Shown here: piece by piece, positions 27,301 to 34,320 of the stretch | How positions within the stretch are numbered: position 1 is the first letter of the stretch | How the letters are laid out: each line of letters begins with the position of its first letter | Origin: Lentzea alba | Lineage (GTDB): Bacteria; Actinomycetota; Actinomycetes; Mycobacteriales; Pseudonocardiaceae | Direction: 5' to 3' | Assembly: GCF_011067745.1 (NCBI RefSeq) | Contig: NZ_JAAMPJ010000019.1 | Span: 62,001-126,000 of the forward strand | Length of the DNA stretch: 64,000 bases | Notes under the pieces: model-generated | What the model was told of the DNA's origin: nothing | Databases searched by the model: none | Seen by the model: only the letters and a program-made list of their open reading frames with translations | Program-made: the position numbers and the translations under genes

Positions 27301-30300
27301 GTGCAGGTCGACGACGAACGTGCCGGTGAACAGGTCGGTCGCGCCGCCCGCGTGCTGCTTCAGGTCGACGTCGAGGAACGCCAGGCGGGCCTTCATCGCG
27401 TCGGGCAGCGTGAAGCTCAGCTTGACGCCGAGCTCCGGGTTCTGGCCGTCGCGGGTGGCCACGAAGAAGCCGCTGCTCTTGTCGACGCCCACCTTGACGT
27501 GCAGGTGGTAGCCCAGCGCCGCCTTCATCTTGGGCGCGCCCTCGGCGGCCTTCAGCGACAGACCGGGGATGCCGATGTCGAGCGGGCTTTCCAGCGCCAG
27601 GGTTTCCTTGTCGCAGTCGTTGCCGAACACGTCGCCGTCGCAGACGTCGAACGTGAAGGTGGCACCGGTGATGTCCTGCAACGCCGCGGCCGCCGGGCAG
27701 TCCGTCAGCTTCGGGTTGGTCGTCTCGGGCACGTACGCGGCACCGTTCGGCGTGTTCTTGTCGTCGAACTGCACCTGGTCACCGGCGACATCACCCTTGA
27801 TCACGACCCAGTCGTTCCCGTTCGGGTCGGTCTTGCGGATGATCTTGTAACCGGTGGCGTACTCGGACTTCTTCCACGTGATGCGGTTGAAGTTGTCGTT
27901 GTTCAACGGATCCGCGCCGTTGGTCACCTCGGCGAGCGCGGGTGGCGCGTCCTTGCCCTGCGCGGTCGCGACGACGCCGTAGACGTACTTCTTCGTCCCC
28001 GTCGTGCCCTGGGCGACGGCCGTGGCCTCGGTCGCGGGCTGCAGGGTCGCGTTGCAGGTGAACTTGATGTCGACCGCGCTGCCGACCGCCGTCTTCAGGT
28101 GGTCGTTGACCCACGTCTCCAGCTCGCCGGTGTTGTTCACCCGGCCGCCGCCCGGCAGGTGGGTCATCGCCTCCTGGATCTTCGTGCGGAGCTGGCCGAA
28201 CTTGTCGGCTCCCTGCTGGATGTCGTCGCCGACCAGCGGCAACCTGCCGTCGAACGCGGCCGTGCGCAGCGCCCGTTCGATCATCGCCAGGTACTTCTCG
28301 ATGCCGTCGCCGAACTGCGAGAAGTCGAGCAGCGCGTCGAGGATCTTCTGCCCGATGTCCGTCGGCATCTCGAACCGCTTGACGCCGCCGGGCAGGTCCG
28401 GGCTGAACGAGAACGCCTCGTCGAGGTCGGAGACCTGGCGCGGCAACCGGACGATGAACGACTCACCGGGACTGGACAGCTTGGTCCAGTTGGTGTTGTC
28501 GGAGCTCACGAACACCGGCATGACCGCGCACAACGCGAGGTCGGTGCCCTGCACCGGGTCTCCGGCGCACGTGACCGGCTGGTTGTCACCGTTGAGCGTC
28601 AACTGCACGCCCTTGACGAAGTCGCTCAACGACACCGGGTTCTGCCCGCTGAAGCCGAGGTGCGCGTTGTAGTGCGCGTTCGCGACGGCCTTCTCCGGGC
28701 CCTTCGGGTTGCCCAGCGCGATGGACAGCGGCCCGACCGAGGACTTCACCACACCGGTGATCCCGCCGTGCGCGGTGATGTCCACAGTGGAGTCCGGCAG
28801 GACCTTCAAGGCCCCGGCGTCGGCAGGTCCGTCGCCGGCCTGGAGCGGCAGCACGAACCCGATCTTGGTGGCACCGGTCAGCGCCAGGTCGGCGGTGGCC
28901 TCGCCCTCGGCGCCGACCAGCGACCGCGCGGTGCCCTTGTCGTCGGTGAACGAGAACCGGACCGGCTGCGAGGTCGCGACCTTCCGCTTCACGTCGATCT
29001 TGAGCACGATCGACGGCTTCGAGTCGACGACCTGGTAGGCGAACGAGACTCCGCTGCTGGCGGGCAGGGCGGCGTTCAGCTGCGTGACGAGGTCCTGCAG
29101 GTAGTCCGGCGGCGCCGCGGTCAGCCGGTCGACCGCGTCCTCCAGCGGGCTGCGGAACGCGTACCCGGTGCCGTCCGCGGGCTTCGTGCCCCACGGTTCG
29201 GTGAGCAGCACGCGGTTGTTGGCCGGATCGGCCGCCGCGACGACCACGACCTGGGTGCCGACCAGCACGGCCCGGCCCTTCAGGTCCGGCCCGAACGCCT
29301 TGTCGCCGGTCCTCGTGTCGTCGCGGATGAAGCCGACGTCCACGCCGTTGATGTTCGCGTTGTCGTACTTGGTGCCGATGCCCGCGTCCGCGCTGCCGAG
29401 CAGTTCGGACAACGACTTGCCGACGACCGGCAGCGGGGTGGTCAGGGCGGTCTTGACCTCGCCGTCACCCTCGACGGCCTGCAGCGAGCCGTTGAGCACC
29501 TGCAACGCCTTGATGATCTGGCCGAACATCGCGCGCGGGTTGTTCGGGTCGAAGTCGAACGCCTTGGCCTTGTCGAGCGCGTCGAGGCCGGTGAACTGGA
29601 CGTTCGCCGGGTCGGTGATGTCGGGCATGGTGACGCCGACCTCGACCGGACCGCCGAAGAAGTCGGTGATGCCGGGAACGTCGAGCTTCACCGTGGCCGT
29701 GCCCTTGGCGCCGACCGACACCTCCAGCAGGTTCTCCGGTTCCAGAGCGGGGGTGTCGGGGTTGTCGACGACCTTGGCGAAGATCTGCGACAACGGCAGG
29801 TCGCCGTCCGCGTCACCGAGCTTCTTCAGGCTGATCGACAGCATGTCCGTCGATCCGTCCTTTGTGGACATGTGCAGGTCGCCGGACATGTGCACCTTGA
29901 GATAACCCACGCTGCCGTTGACGTCGACGTTCGTGTCGATCGCGGCGCTGGCCCTGAGCAGCTGACCGCCGGTGCGCAGCAGGAACCGGTCCGGCGTGCG
30001 CGGCAGGCTGGACACCAGGGTCGTGGTGCCGTCGGGGTTCTTGTCCGCGAACGGGCAGCCGGTGGCCGCGGCGTCGGGGTCGAGCGGCTTGCACGCGTCA
30101 CCCTTGATCGGGTCGCGCAGGTCCAGCACCAGCGTGGCCTTGGCCTCGTAGGACGGCTTCACGGTCGCGGTGGCGTTCAACGCGTTGGCGCCCTTGAGCC
30201 CCTTGCTCGCGAAGATGTCGCCGAACGTGACCTGACCGGTCATCGGGTCCGGCGCGTTCACCTTGTACGGCGCGTGGTCGGCCGGTTTCCCGCCCTGCCA

Positions 30301-31800
30301 GCCTTCCTCGAGCGTGATCTCGTCCGCGGTGTTGCTCTTCACCACACCCTGCGAGGTGCCGGCGGACACGATGCGCCCCTTGAACGCGTCGACCGTCCAC
30401 GGCTTGGCCTTGTTGACGTGCTTGAGGGTCGTGTCGGTGTAGGTGACGTCGGTGCCCTGCCCAGATGTCAGCGCGGCCACGACGTCCAGCGGCGCGCCGT
30501 CCTGTGGAGCGTCCTGCTTCATGGTCAGCGTGAACTCGAGCTTCTTCACGTCGTCGCGGTAGTTCACCCCGGACACGGCGATCGGACCGGTGTTGAGCTT
30601 GGTGAAGAGCTCCTGCACCGAGCTGAACTTCGGCAGCCCGGCCTTCGCGGGGTCTTCCTCCGGCTTGAACACGTTGTCGTCGACGAACTTCGCGAGCGCG
30701 CTGCCCGCCTTGACCGCGTCGGCGACCGTGCCGCGCATGAACGGCAGGTTCACGTTGCCGACCGGGTCGGCCGTCGAGCCCCACTGGGCGCGCTGGACGG
30801 CGTCGATCGAACTGACCAGGTGGCTCAGGCCTTCGAGCAGGTCGCGCGGGCTGAGCGTGGTGAACCTGGTCAGCTGCGCGAGGTCCGGACCGCTGACGGT
30901 GATCGACGGCGCGCCGCTCGCGATGTCCGGCCACTGCACGCCGATGGTGCCGGTGAGGCCGCCGACATTCGCTCCTGCGAGCGGCTGCGAGGTGAACTTG
31001 AGGCTGGCGTCGACCTTGCCGGCGGGGTTGCCGAGTCCGATGTGGAACAGACCCGCGGCGGCACCGGGTTCGGTGATCTCGGTGAGCCTGCCGTCGCCGT
31101 TGGGGTCGTCGGCGGACGCGGTGAGGTTCGCTTCGACGGTGACGTGGCTGGCGCCCTTGTCGAGGTCGACGCCGAGGATGCCGAAGCCCGCGGTGGGCAC
31201 GGCACCGGGGTCGAGCTCACCCTTGGCGCCCACCGTGAACTTCGGCGAGTCGCCGTCCTTGACCAGCCAGAACGAGTCGGTGGACTCCTGGTAGGCGAAG
31301 CGGAACTTCGCGTCGAGCGTGAACGTCACGTCCACGGCGCCAGACGTCGTGAAGCTGACCGACGGGTCGGCGACGCTGATCGGCTGTTTGTCCGCGACCG
31401 TCGTGAGGTGCAGCGTGGCGTCGACACGTTTGATGCCGTTGGTGTCACTCGTTTGCACGTCGAGCGTGCCCGGTCTGCTGTCTCCGAGCTGGTAGGTGCC
31501 CGCGAGGTCGGGGAAGTTCTGCTTGTCCTTCAGCGGGTCGTGCACCGTCTTGGCGACGAGATCGTCGAAGCCGAGTGCCGCGCCGGGGCTGACGCCCAGC
31601 AACGGCAGCGCCTCCCCCAGCTTGCCGACGCTCGCGAGCTGTTTCGAGAAGTCACCGAACGCGCTGATCCCCGCCAGGATCTTCTGCACGTCCGGGGCCT
31701 GGGCCACCGCCGGTGGACTGACCACGACCAGTCCGAACAGCGCCAGCGCACCGCTGGTGACCGCCGCTACCGCTCGCCTGCTGCTCCGCGAATACCGCAT
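21394..31800 (-). CDS. Giant secreted RTX-repeat (calcium-binding) protein
   Basis: 3468 residues from ATG 31800, chosen because the Sec signal peptide (MRYSRSSRRAVAAV...ALALFGLVVVSPPAVAQA) begins there and AGAGGG lies upstream. Residues about 40-2050 form a long, beta-rich, acidic region of unrecognised repeats with an Fn3-like piece near 1260-1330 (ITWKKSEYATGYKIIRKTD). Residues about 2057-3260 hold many GGxGxDxhx RTX nonapeptides (GGSGDDSIKTG, GGYGKDKVYGG, GGDGADVLWGG), often interrupted by GDNG-containing inserts. A unique C-terminus follows, with paired cysteines. Calcium should fold the repeats outside the cell. There is no type I secretion pair nearby, so export is probably by Sec. No enzymatic motif was found; an adhesin or structural surface role is inference. 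Confidence 0.85.
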   Translation of the reverse strand: MRYSRSSRRAVAAVTSGALALFGLVVVSPPAVAQAPDVQKILAGISAFGDFSKQLASVGKLGEALPLLGVSPGAALGFDDLVAKTVHDPLKDKQNFPDLAGTYQLGDSRPGTLDVQTSDTNGIKRVDATLHLTTVADKQPISVADPSVSFTTSGAVDVTFTLDAKFRFAYQESTDSFWLVKDGDSPKFTVGAKGELDPGAVPTAGFGILGVDLDKGASHVTVEANLTASADDPNGDGRLTEITEPGAAAGLFHIGLGNPAGKVDASLKFTSQPLAGANVGGLTGTIGVQWPDIASGAPSITVSGPDLAQLTRFTTLSPRDLLEGLSHLVSSIDAVQRAQWGSTADPVGNVNLPFMRGTVADAVKAGSALAKFVDDNVFKPEEDPAKAGLPKFSSVQELFTKLNTGPIAVSGVNYRDDVKKLEFTLTMKQDAPQDGAPLDVVAALTSGQGTDVTYTDTTLKHVNKAKPWTVDAFKGRIVSAGTSQGVVKSNTADEITLEEGWQGGKPADHAPYKVNAPDPMTGQVTFGDIFASKGLKGANALNATATVKPSYEAKATLVLDLRDPIKGDACKPLDPDAAATGCPFADKNPDGTTTLVSSLPRTPDRFLLRTGGQLLRASAAIDTNVDVNGSVGYLKVHMSGDLHMSTKDGSTDMLSISLKKLGDADGDLPLSQIFAKVVDNPDTPALEPENLLEVSVGAKGTATVKLDVPGITDFFGGPVEVGVTMPDITDPANVQFTGLDALDKAKAFDFDPNNPRAMFGQIIKALQVLNGSLQAVEGDGEVKTALTTPLPVVGKSLSELLGSADAGIGTKYDNANINGVDVGFIRDDTRTGDKAFGPDLKGRAVLVGTQVVVVAAADPANNRVLLTEPWGTKPADGTGYAFRSPLEDAVDRLTAAPPDYLQDLVTQLNAALPASSGVSFAYQVVDSKPSIVLKIDVKRKVATSQPVRFSFTDDKGTARSLVGAEGEATADLALTGATKIGFVLPLQAGDGPADAGALKVLPDSTVDITAHGGITGVVKSSVGPLSIALGNPKGPEKAVANAHYNAHLGFSGQNPVSLSDFVKGVQLTLNGDNQPVTCAGDPVQGTDLALCAVMPVFVSSDNTNWTKLSSPGESFIVRLPRQVSDLDEAFSFSPDLPGGVKRFEMPTDIGQKILDALLDFSQFGDGIEKYLAMIERALRTAAFDGRLPLVGDDIQQGADKFGQLRTKIQEAMTHLPGGGRVNNTGELETWVNDHLKTAVGSAVDIKFTCNATLQPATEATAVAQGTTGTKKYVYGVVATAQGKDAPPALAEVTNGADPLNNDNFNRITWKKSEYATGYKIIRKTDPNGNDWVVIKGDVAGDQVQFDDKNTPNGAAYVPETTNPKLTDCPAAAALQDITGATFTFDVCDGDVFGNDCDKETLALESPLDIGIPGLSLKAAEGAPKMKAALGYHLHVKVGVDKSSGFFVATRDGQNPELGVKLSFTLPDAMKARLAFLDVDLKQHAGGATDLFTGTFVVDLHKKGQDACFENCGPANDDRITLADLADIGQVTSVSLKAKVGIDWDFDVSAGPLPGINGWFHLKWEWNAFGGKPGDGTPEIAFNNVQLNAGKFLGEVLKPIVEKIALFTKPIQPILDQLYAPIPVLSDLSRAVGGGDVNLVTIAKEFSTIAGGPDLEFVDKVLRAIQLIGKITQNGGAIDIGSFAVLGDKAKTTTNSPDNASSLIDPNKINLSPGDLASKIDASAGGVKIVSDGEEGNKAGFSFPILKEPSKLFGLIMGQDVDLIRFDSGPLRLGFSYSQSFGPVYAPPPVLVTISGSASVEARFRAGFDTFGLRKAIESGKAASILDSIYLVTQDDSGKPLPVVTFRGELAAGAAVSVVLIEVGIKGGVALTINLTWADPNNDGKFRFFEFSKVALNNPMCLFNMDGRLSLFLKVYITLGFSIFSVTFDFTLADITLLDFSVKPDCSPPPPVLAHKDGTTLVLHMGNGDIGKRGHSAWTGQGNEEKWTITQLVKDGGGFDGFAVSALGFREEFRDPNLTKVFGNATGDTGKRVIVFQGDGDKSGAVNDAKAEAKPFDKEVEVTGGSGDDSIKTGLGKSIANGGPGKDQITTGDLAAAFGGKGNATVSGGDGDDTITVGGADDVVSGGSGKDRIAAGLGKNRIDGGADDDNIGIASDSPLAASNPGKPEYVAQPNVIIGGTGSDRISGGSGNDTIYTGTEVATDVDDPGPVDKGFNGDNTKDATNVVDTGTGSDTVYGSQGVDFVTGHSLKEQVDDIRGGGNNDVLTGGYGKDKVYGGPQDDYVIAEPSDVGDQNGSGAFGPVRNVKHRVLPAGVTPSSKLLVGGYGNDHVIGGDGGADVFGDKHANPCTPPSDNPVSMPPAEPLDAQDGRDLITGGTGVEIVAAGGAADNVDAKSGADRLCGQLGDDVLAGGNDDDVVYGGGGKDVAYGDAGVDNVYGNDDDDALYGGAQDDVIEGNNGVDRAFGGAGNDRVIGGTRKAGEPDVGDFLYGDSGNDIVIGDNGVDGPFDLDGANAGAGGADFVFGGEDEDRAFGGLAHDEVFGGPKGDYLEGNNADDVVHGDGGEDRIVGGSSEVASGAGRPDTGDNLFGDSGPDLIAGDNAVLSLVDGAQATPVTLGRGFAKAHKAELLDLGYTPTAGTSGGDKISGGDDSDVIYGQGDEDTITGDGSDDYAEGGPARDKIDGNDGQDDLVGGSSTEDSPGVGQPDVGDVIHGNGAQDVVLGDNGRLVRGGTLSRITLERGLTGRAIFLYDLGLTPHADSSGPDEVDGDDANDVIIGQAGPDRLKGNGSDDYVEGSQGIDWIEGNDGDDDLVGGSSTSLSGNGDTTVGQLDGADAMFGGPGNDVGIGDNGVVLRPAQGETPTRATIRLAPTGGNPAAQRIVQRYDLQPGPADRFGDDRMSGGSGVDVLWGQDGGDFLAGDGDADYLEGNGGGDVLRGDRGLGSPSSETTVVPLADPGWPGSSSGPAQLVGDAPDGQDDMIGGSTIQGFRDGGDAFEGNGEDDVQLGDNGSLKRTLQGQPGSMTEQVYTERYKSGAVPSNATVSRVADIGPSTRFCSLAQSTCEALGAFGDDTMFGDDGNDGMWGQDGNDTMHGQNGDDDMYGELGDDVMFGGDGEDAMLGDRGGVVNEYMNANDVAARGFTVQLNSVPQESYTGFRADTYDRRVDLLHDVNGDQFVGNATAPAMPHNGIAEGGDDRMRGGQGNDNIHAGFGDDLVNADSGGDQTFGGDGADVLWGGKGCDQVVNAATPDCLVNGTFDASARGTNDRFVDHTFGGVGGTSQASQQGALGSDVLDFNPRGTYPGNCAPGRWPVTLGDGAIDPCLWFEMTEKTNDNPAVPSTFADNQHHDGTDWIYGGWDRDVLQADRAQNGPNPGDRLIDWAGAYNLYTHCPASYGGYNDIRQRSPGMETFLQKLAWGSGAGQTVGDVTTSGTSAFRELALVYPADNNAHGVGPAYPTTPGHFDSPVSCTD
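22050..25640 (-). repeat. RTX (GGxGxDxhx) repeat array
   Basis: Dozens of nonapeptide-encoding units occur in blocks, separated by longer imperfect modules. Several modules share a GD(N/S)G core and recur about every 100-130 codons (IGDNGVVLR, VLGDNGRLVR, IAGDNAVLS). The unit explains the low-complexity look of this DNA stretch. Confidence 0.85.
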
Positions 31801-31976
31801 GGCCGACCCGCCCTCTTGACGGCGTGGCCCCCGATGCCTCGCTGCCAGAACAGTTGTCCAATATGGAGTGACGCAGGGCACACTTGTGCCGCCACCGGGT
31901 AGTCGTCCATCCAGAAGGAGGCGTTAGCCGTGGATCGACCGGAGGCCGTGATTCACCCGTTCGGTCGACCAGACAC

Positions 31977-32918
31977 CTACCGGGAGTGGGTCAGCTCCCG
32001 GATCGGCGTGCCCTGGAGGAACGCGTGGACGTCCTCCACGGCCTCCCGGAAGTACGTCCGATAGTTGGTCTGCGTGACATAGCCGAGGTGCGGGGTGGCG
32101 AGGACGTTCGGCAACGTCCTGAGCTCGTCGCCGAGCGGCAGCGGTTCGGTCTCGAAGACGTCCAGGCCCGCGCCGGCGATCCGGTTGTCCCGCAACACCT
32201 CCAGCAACGCCACGTGGTCGACGATCGCGGCGCGCGAGGTGTTGATCAGGAACGCGGAGGGCTTGAGGCAGGCCAGCGCGGCGGCGTCGAGGAGTCCTCG
32301 GGTGCGGTCGCTCAGCACGAGGTGGACGGACGCGAAGTCGGCCTGCTCGAGCAGTTCGTGCAGGCCGGCCGCCAGGCGCACGCCCTCGGCCTCCGTGCGG
32401 TCGGCGGTCAGGTTCTGGCTCCAGGCGACGACGTCCATGCCGAACGCCTTGCCGACGCGGCCGACGGCCTTGCCGAGGTGGCCGAAGCCGATCAGGCCGA
32501 GGGTGGCGCCGGCGAGGTCGACACCGACCGTGCTCTGCCACGGGCCGCCGCTGTGGAAGGCCGCGTTCTCGACCACGAGTTGCCGGGCGAGGCCGAGGAT
32601 CAGCGCCCAGGTCAGTTCGGTCGGCGGGGTCTTGGCACTGCCGGTGCCGCAGACCGTGACGCCGTGCTCCTGCGCGGCTTCGAGGTCGATCGAGGCGTTG
32701 CGCATGCCGCTGGTGATCAGCAGCCGCAGCTTCGGCAGGCGGGCGAACAACTCCGCGGTGAACGGCGTGCGCTCACGCATGATCACGACGCACTCCGCGT
32801 CGGACAGGGCTACCGCGGGGTCGTCCAGATGGTCGCGGATGACGGTCACGTCGAGGCCCGACCAGTCGGCGTTCGCGAGAGCCACACCCTGGTAGTCGTC
32901 CAGCACCACGCACCTCAT
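31977..32918 (-). CDS. D-isomer-specific 2-hydroxyacid dehydrogenase
   Basis: 313 residues. The NAD-binding domain has GLIGFGHLGKAVGRVG. Catalytic positions are present: Arg in LINTSRAAIVD, Glu in GLDVFETEPL and His in LATPHLGYV. The N-terminal part (CVVLDDYQGVA...LLITSGMRNASID) is the substrate domain. It should interconvert a 2-oxoacid and a D-2-hydroxyacid with NAD(P)H. The substrate (glyoxylate/hydroxypyruvate, phosphoglycerate-like or other) is not resolvable. A TetR-family regulator lies 7 bases upstream on the same strand, so the pair is probably co-transcribed and autoregulated. Confidence 0.88.
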   Translation of the reverse strand: MRCVVLDDYQGVALANADWSGLDVTVIRDHLDDPAVALSDAECVVIMRERTPFTAELFARLPKLRLLITSGMRNASIDLEAAQEHGVTVCGTGSAKTPPTELTWALILGLARQLVVENAAFHSGGPWQSTVGVDLAGATLGLIGFGHLGKAVGRVGKAFGMDVVAWSQNLTADRTEAEGVRLAAGLHELLEQADFASVHLVLSDRTRGLLDAAALACLKPSAFLINTSRAAIVDHVALLEVLRDNRIAGAGLDVFETEPLPLGDELRTLPNVLATPHLGYVTQTNYRTYFREAVEDVHAFLQGTPIRELTHSR

Positions 32919-32925
32919 GGACCGA

Positions 32926-33465
32926 TCATGTCAGAGCGCCGCGCACGATGATCTCCAGCAGCGGCCGGGGGTCGATCGGCTCGTCCCGGGCGAACTGCTG
33001 CAGGAACAGGCCCTGCACACAGGCCCCGAGCGTGTCCGAGACGGCCAGCGGATCGCGTACGCCGAGGCCCGCCAGCGCCGGGATCAGCATCGAGGCCATC
33101 GAGGCCCGGCCGCGCAGCAACGCCTGCCGCACCCGCGGGTTCGTCGCCGCCTCCACCCACAGCACCATGCGCGCGGTGACCGTGACGGCGTTCGGGCCGG
33201 TCATGAACTCGTAGAGCGCGCACAGCTGGTCGATCAGCTCTTCCGGCGACTCGGGCCTGAACGTCGCCTCGACCTGCGGGGCCTCCTGGCGCACCATCCA
33301 GTCCACGACGCCGTCGAGCAGAGCGGCGCGGCTGCGGAAGTAGTTCGACGCCGACCCCTTGGGCAGGTCCGCGCGGTCGTCCACCCGCGCGTGCGTGAGG
33401 CCGCGCAGGCCTTCGGTGCCCAGCAGGTCGACGGCGGCGGCGAGAGCGCGGTCCCGGTTCGACAT
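32926..33465 (-). CDS. TetR-family transcriptional regulator
   Basis: 179 residues from ATG 33465; the frame extends to 33498, but that part overlaps the operator-like region. The N-terminal helix-turn-helix is typical (RALAAAVDLLGTEGLRGLTHARVDDRADLPKGSASNYFRSRAALLDGVV). The C-terminal ligand domain is helical. It is divergent from a small membrane-protein gene and directly upstream of the 2-hydroxyacid dehydrogenase gene. The inverted repeats at 33473-33511 lie between the divergent starts and are its likely operators, controlling both directions. Confidence 0.88.
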   Translation of the reverse strand: MSNRDRALAAAVDLLGTEGLRGLTHARVDDRADLPKGSASNYFRSRAALLDGVVDWMVRQEAPQVEATFRPESPEELIDQLCALYEFMTGPNAVTVTARMVLWVEAATNPRVRQALLRGRASMASMLIPALAGLGVRDPLAVSDTLGACVQGLFLQQFARDEPIDPRPLLEIIVRGALT

Positions 33466-33472
33466 CACAGGT

Positions 33473-33511
33473 CTACTATAAACGTAGTGACGAGACACTA
33501 CGAACGTAGTA
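33473..33511. promoter_or_regulatory. Tandem TetR-type operators between divergent genes
   Basis: ACTACG-AA-CGTAGT (33497-33510) is an inverted repeat with 6-base arms. A second, less perfect site, CTACTATAAACGTAG (33473-33487), precedes it. The half-site AACGTAGT occurs twice, 22 bases apart (33481 and 33503), two helical turns, which suits two regulator dimers on one DNA face. Confidence 0.65.
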
Positions 33512-33521
33512 CCGTCAGCTC

Positions 33522-33911
33522 ATGACAGCGACAATCGCCCTGGTCGGATGGGTGCTCAACATCGGGGTCGGCCTGGTGATCCTGGCGCGCCTGCTCAGCG
33601 CACGAAGACACGTGCCGCCACTGGCCTACTACCACCTCACCACCGCGCTGGTCGGGCTCGGCGTCTGGATCGCCTTCATGGCAGCGGGCTCGGCGGTGCT
33701 GGCGTGGATCGGGTTCGGCGTGCTCACCCTGCACAACGCCTTCGGGGACACCCTGATGGTGAAGGGCTGGCGCAGGCGCAATCCCGACGCACCGGGAATC
33801 GCCTACTTCCAGGCGACGAAGGCCGCCTGGAAGAAGCCGCTCCTGCTGGTGCACGGATTCCTCGCACCCGTGGCCTGGTTCCCCGCTCTCGCCGCCGCGC
33901 TCGGCTTCTAG
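33522..33911 (+). CDS. Small integral membrane protein
   Basis: 129 residues from ATG. Four hydrophobic segments are visible: IALVGWVLNIGVGLVILARL, YYHLTTALVGLGVWIAFMAA, AVLAWIGFGVLTLHNAF, and a C-terminal one (PLLLVHGFLAPVAWFPALAA). No catalytic or transport motif is recognised. It is divergent from the TetR gene with the shared operator region 11 bases before its start, so it is probably the regulated target. A small efflux or accessory membrane protein is possible, but this is inference. Confidence 0.7.
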   Translation: MTATIALVGWVLNIGVGLVILARLLSARRHVPPLAYYHLTTALVGLGVWIAFMAAGSAVLAWIGFGVLTLHNAFGDTLMVKGWRRRNPDAPGIAYFQATKAAWKKPLLLVHGFLAPVAWFPALAAALGF

Positions 33912-33941
33912 CTGCCGGAGCTCACCCGCAGGGTCGCTCTC

Positions 33942-33963
33942 TGTAACGCCTGTTACCGCGTTA
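33942..33963. promoter_or_regulatory. GTAAC/GTTAC inverted repeat in convergent gap
   Basis: GTAAC-GCCT-GTTAC (33942-33955) is followed by a third GTTAC (33959-33963). It matches the palindrome in front of the lipase gene (41113-41128) in sequence and 4-base spacer. Here it lies between converging genes, so either an unrecognised promoter or chance is possible. Confidence 0.35.
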
Positions 33964-33999
33964 CGATCACCTAGGGGTGAGCACCAGCCGACCACTTGA

Positions 34000-34221
34000 T
34001 CACGGCCGCTTGCGCGCGCTCTTGTTCTCGGTGTCGAGGCAGACCGCGTACGCCCGCAGACTCGTCGGCCGGTGCTCATCAGAGCAGTCGCGCAGCACCT
34101 CGCGCAGGCCCCACACGAACGTGACACGCCTGACCACCGTCACACAAACGAACAACCCCACCACCGCCACCGCCGGCCACGACAGCGGTTCCGCGGCGAG
34201 CCATCTCACGATCTCGGTCAT
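34000..34221 (-). CDS. Small single-span membrane protein
   Basis: 73 residues from ATG 34221, supported by a strong AAAGGAG site 7 bases upstream. One membrane helix (WPAVAVVGLFVCVTVVRRV) is followed by a basic cytoplasmic tail. The family is unrecognised. It is divergent from the NACHT gene, whose ATG is 100 bases away, so they share a promoter region. A role as a membrane partner of the NACHT protein is speculative. A plus-strand frame over the same bases is less credible because it lacks a ribosome site and any hydrophobic pattern. Confidence 0.55.
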   Translation of the reverse strand: MTEIVRWLAAEPLSWPAVAVVGLFVCVTVVRRVTFVWGLREVLRDCSDEHRPTSLRAYAVCLDTENKSARKRP

Positions 34222-34320
34222 CCACACGCTCCTTTCTGCGTGCACCGAGCGTCACCCGCGGAGGTGGTTCCACCTGCCTTGCGAAGATTCCGGAAACCGA
34301 TCGGGAACTCGAGGACGCCG

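Noticed and set aside
27121..31902. A plus-strand open frame of 1593 codons
   Set aside because: It is antisense to the RTX protein gene, which has a signal peptide, ribosome site and recognisable repeats. The plus-strand frame has none.
34072..34320. Extension of the NACHT protein upstream of ATG 34321
   Set aside because: The residues there are not protein-like, cross the small divergent gene and precede the helix-turn-helix; ATG 34321 has a ribosome site.
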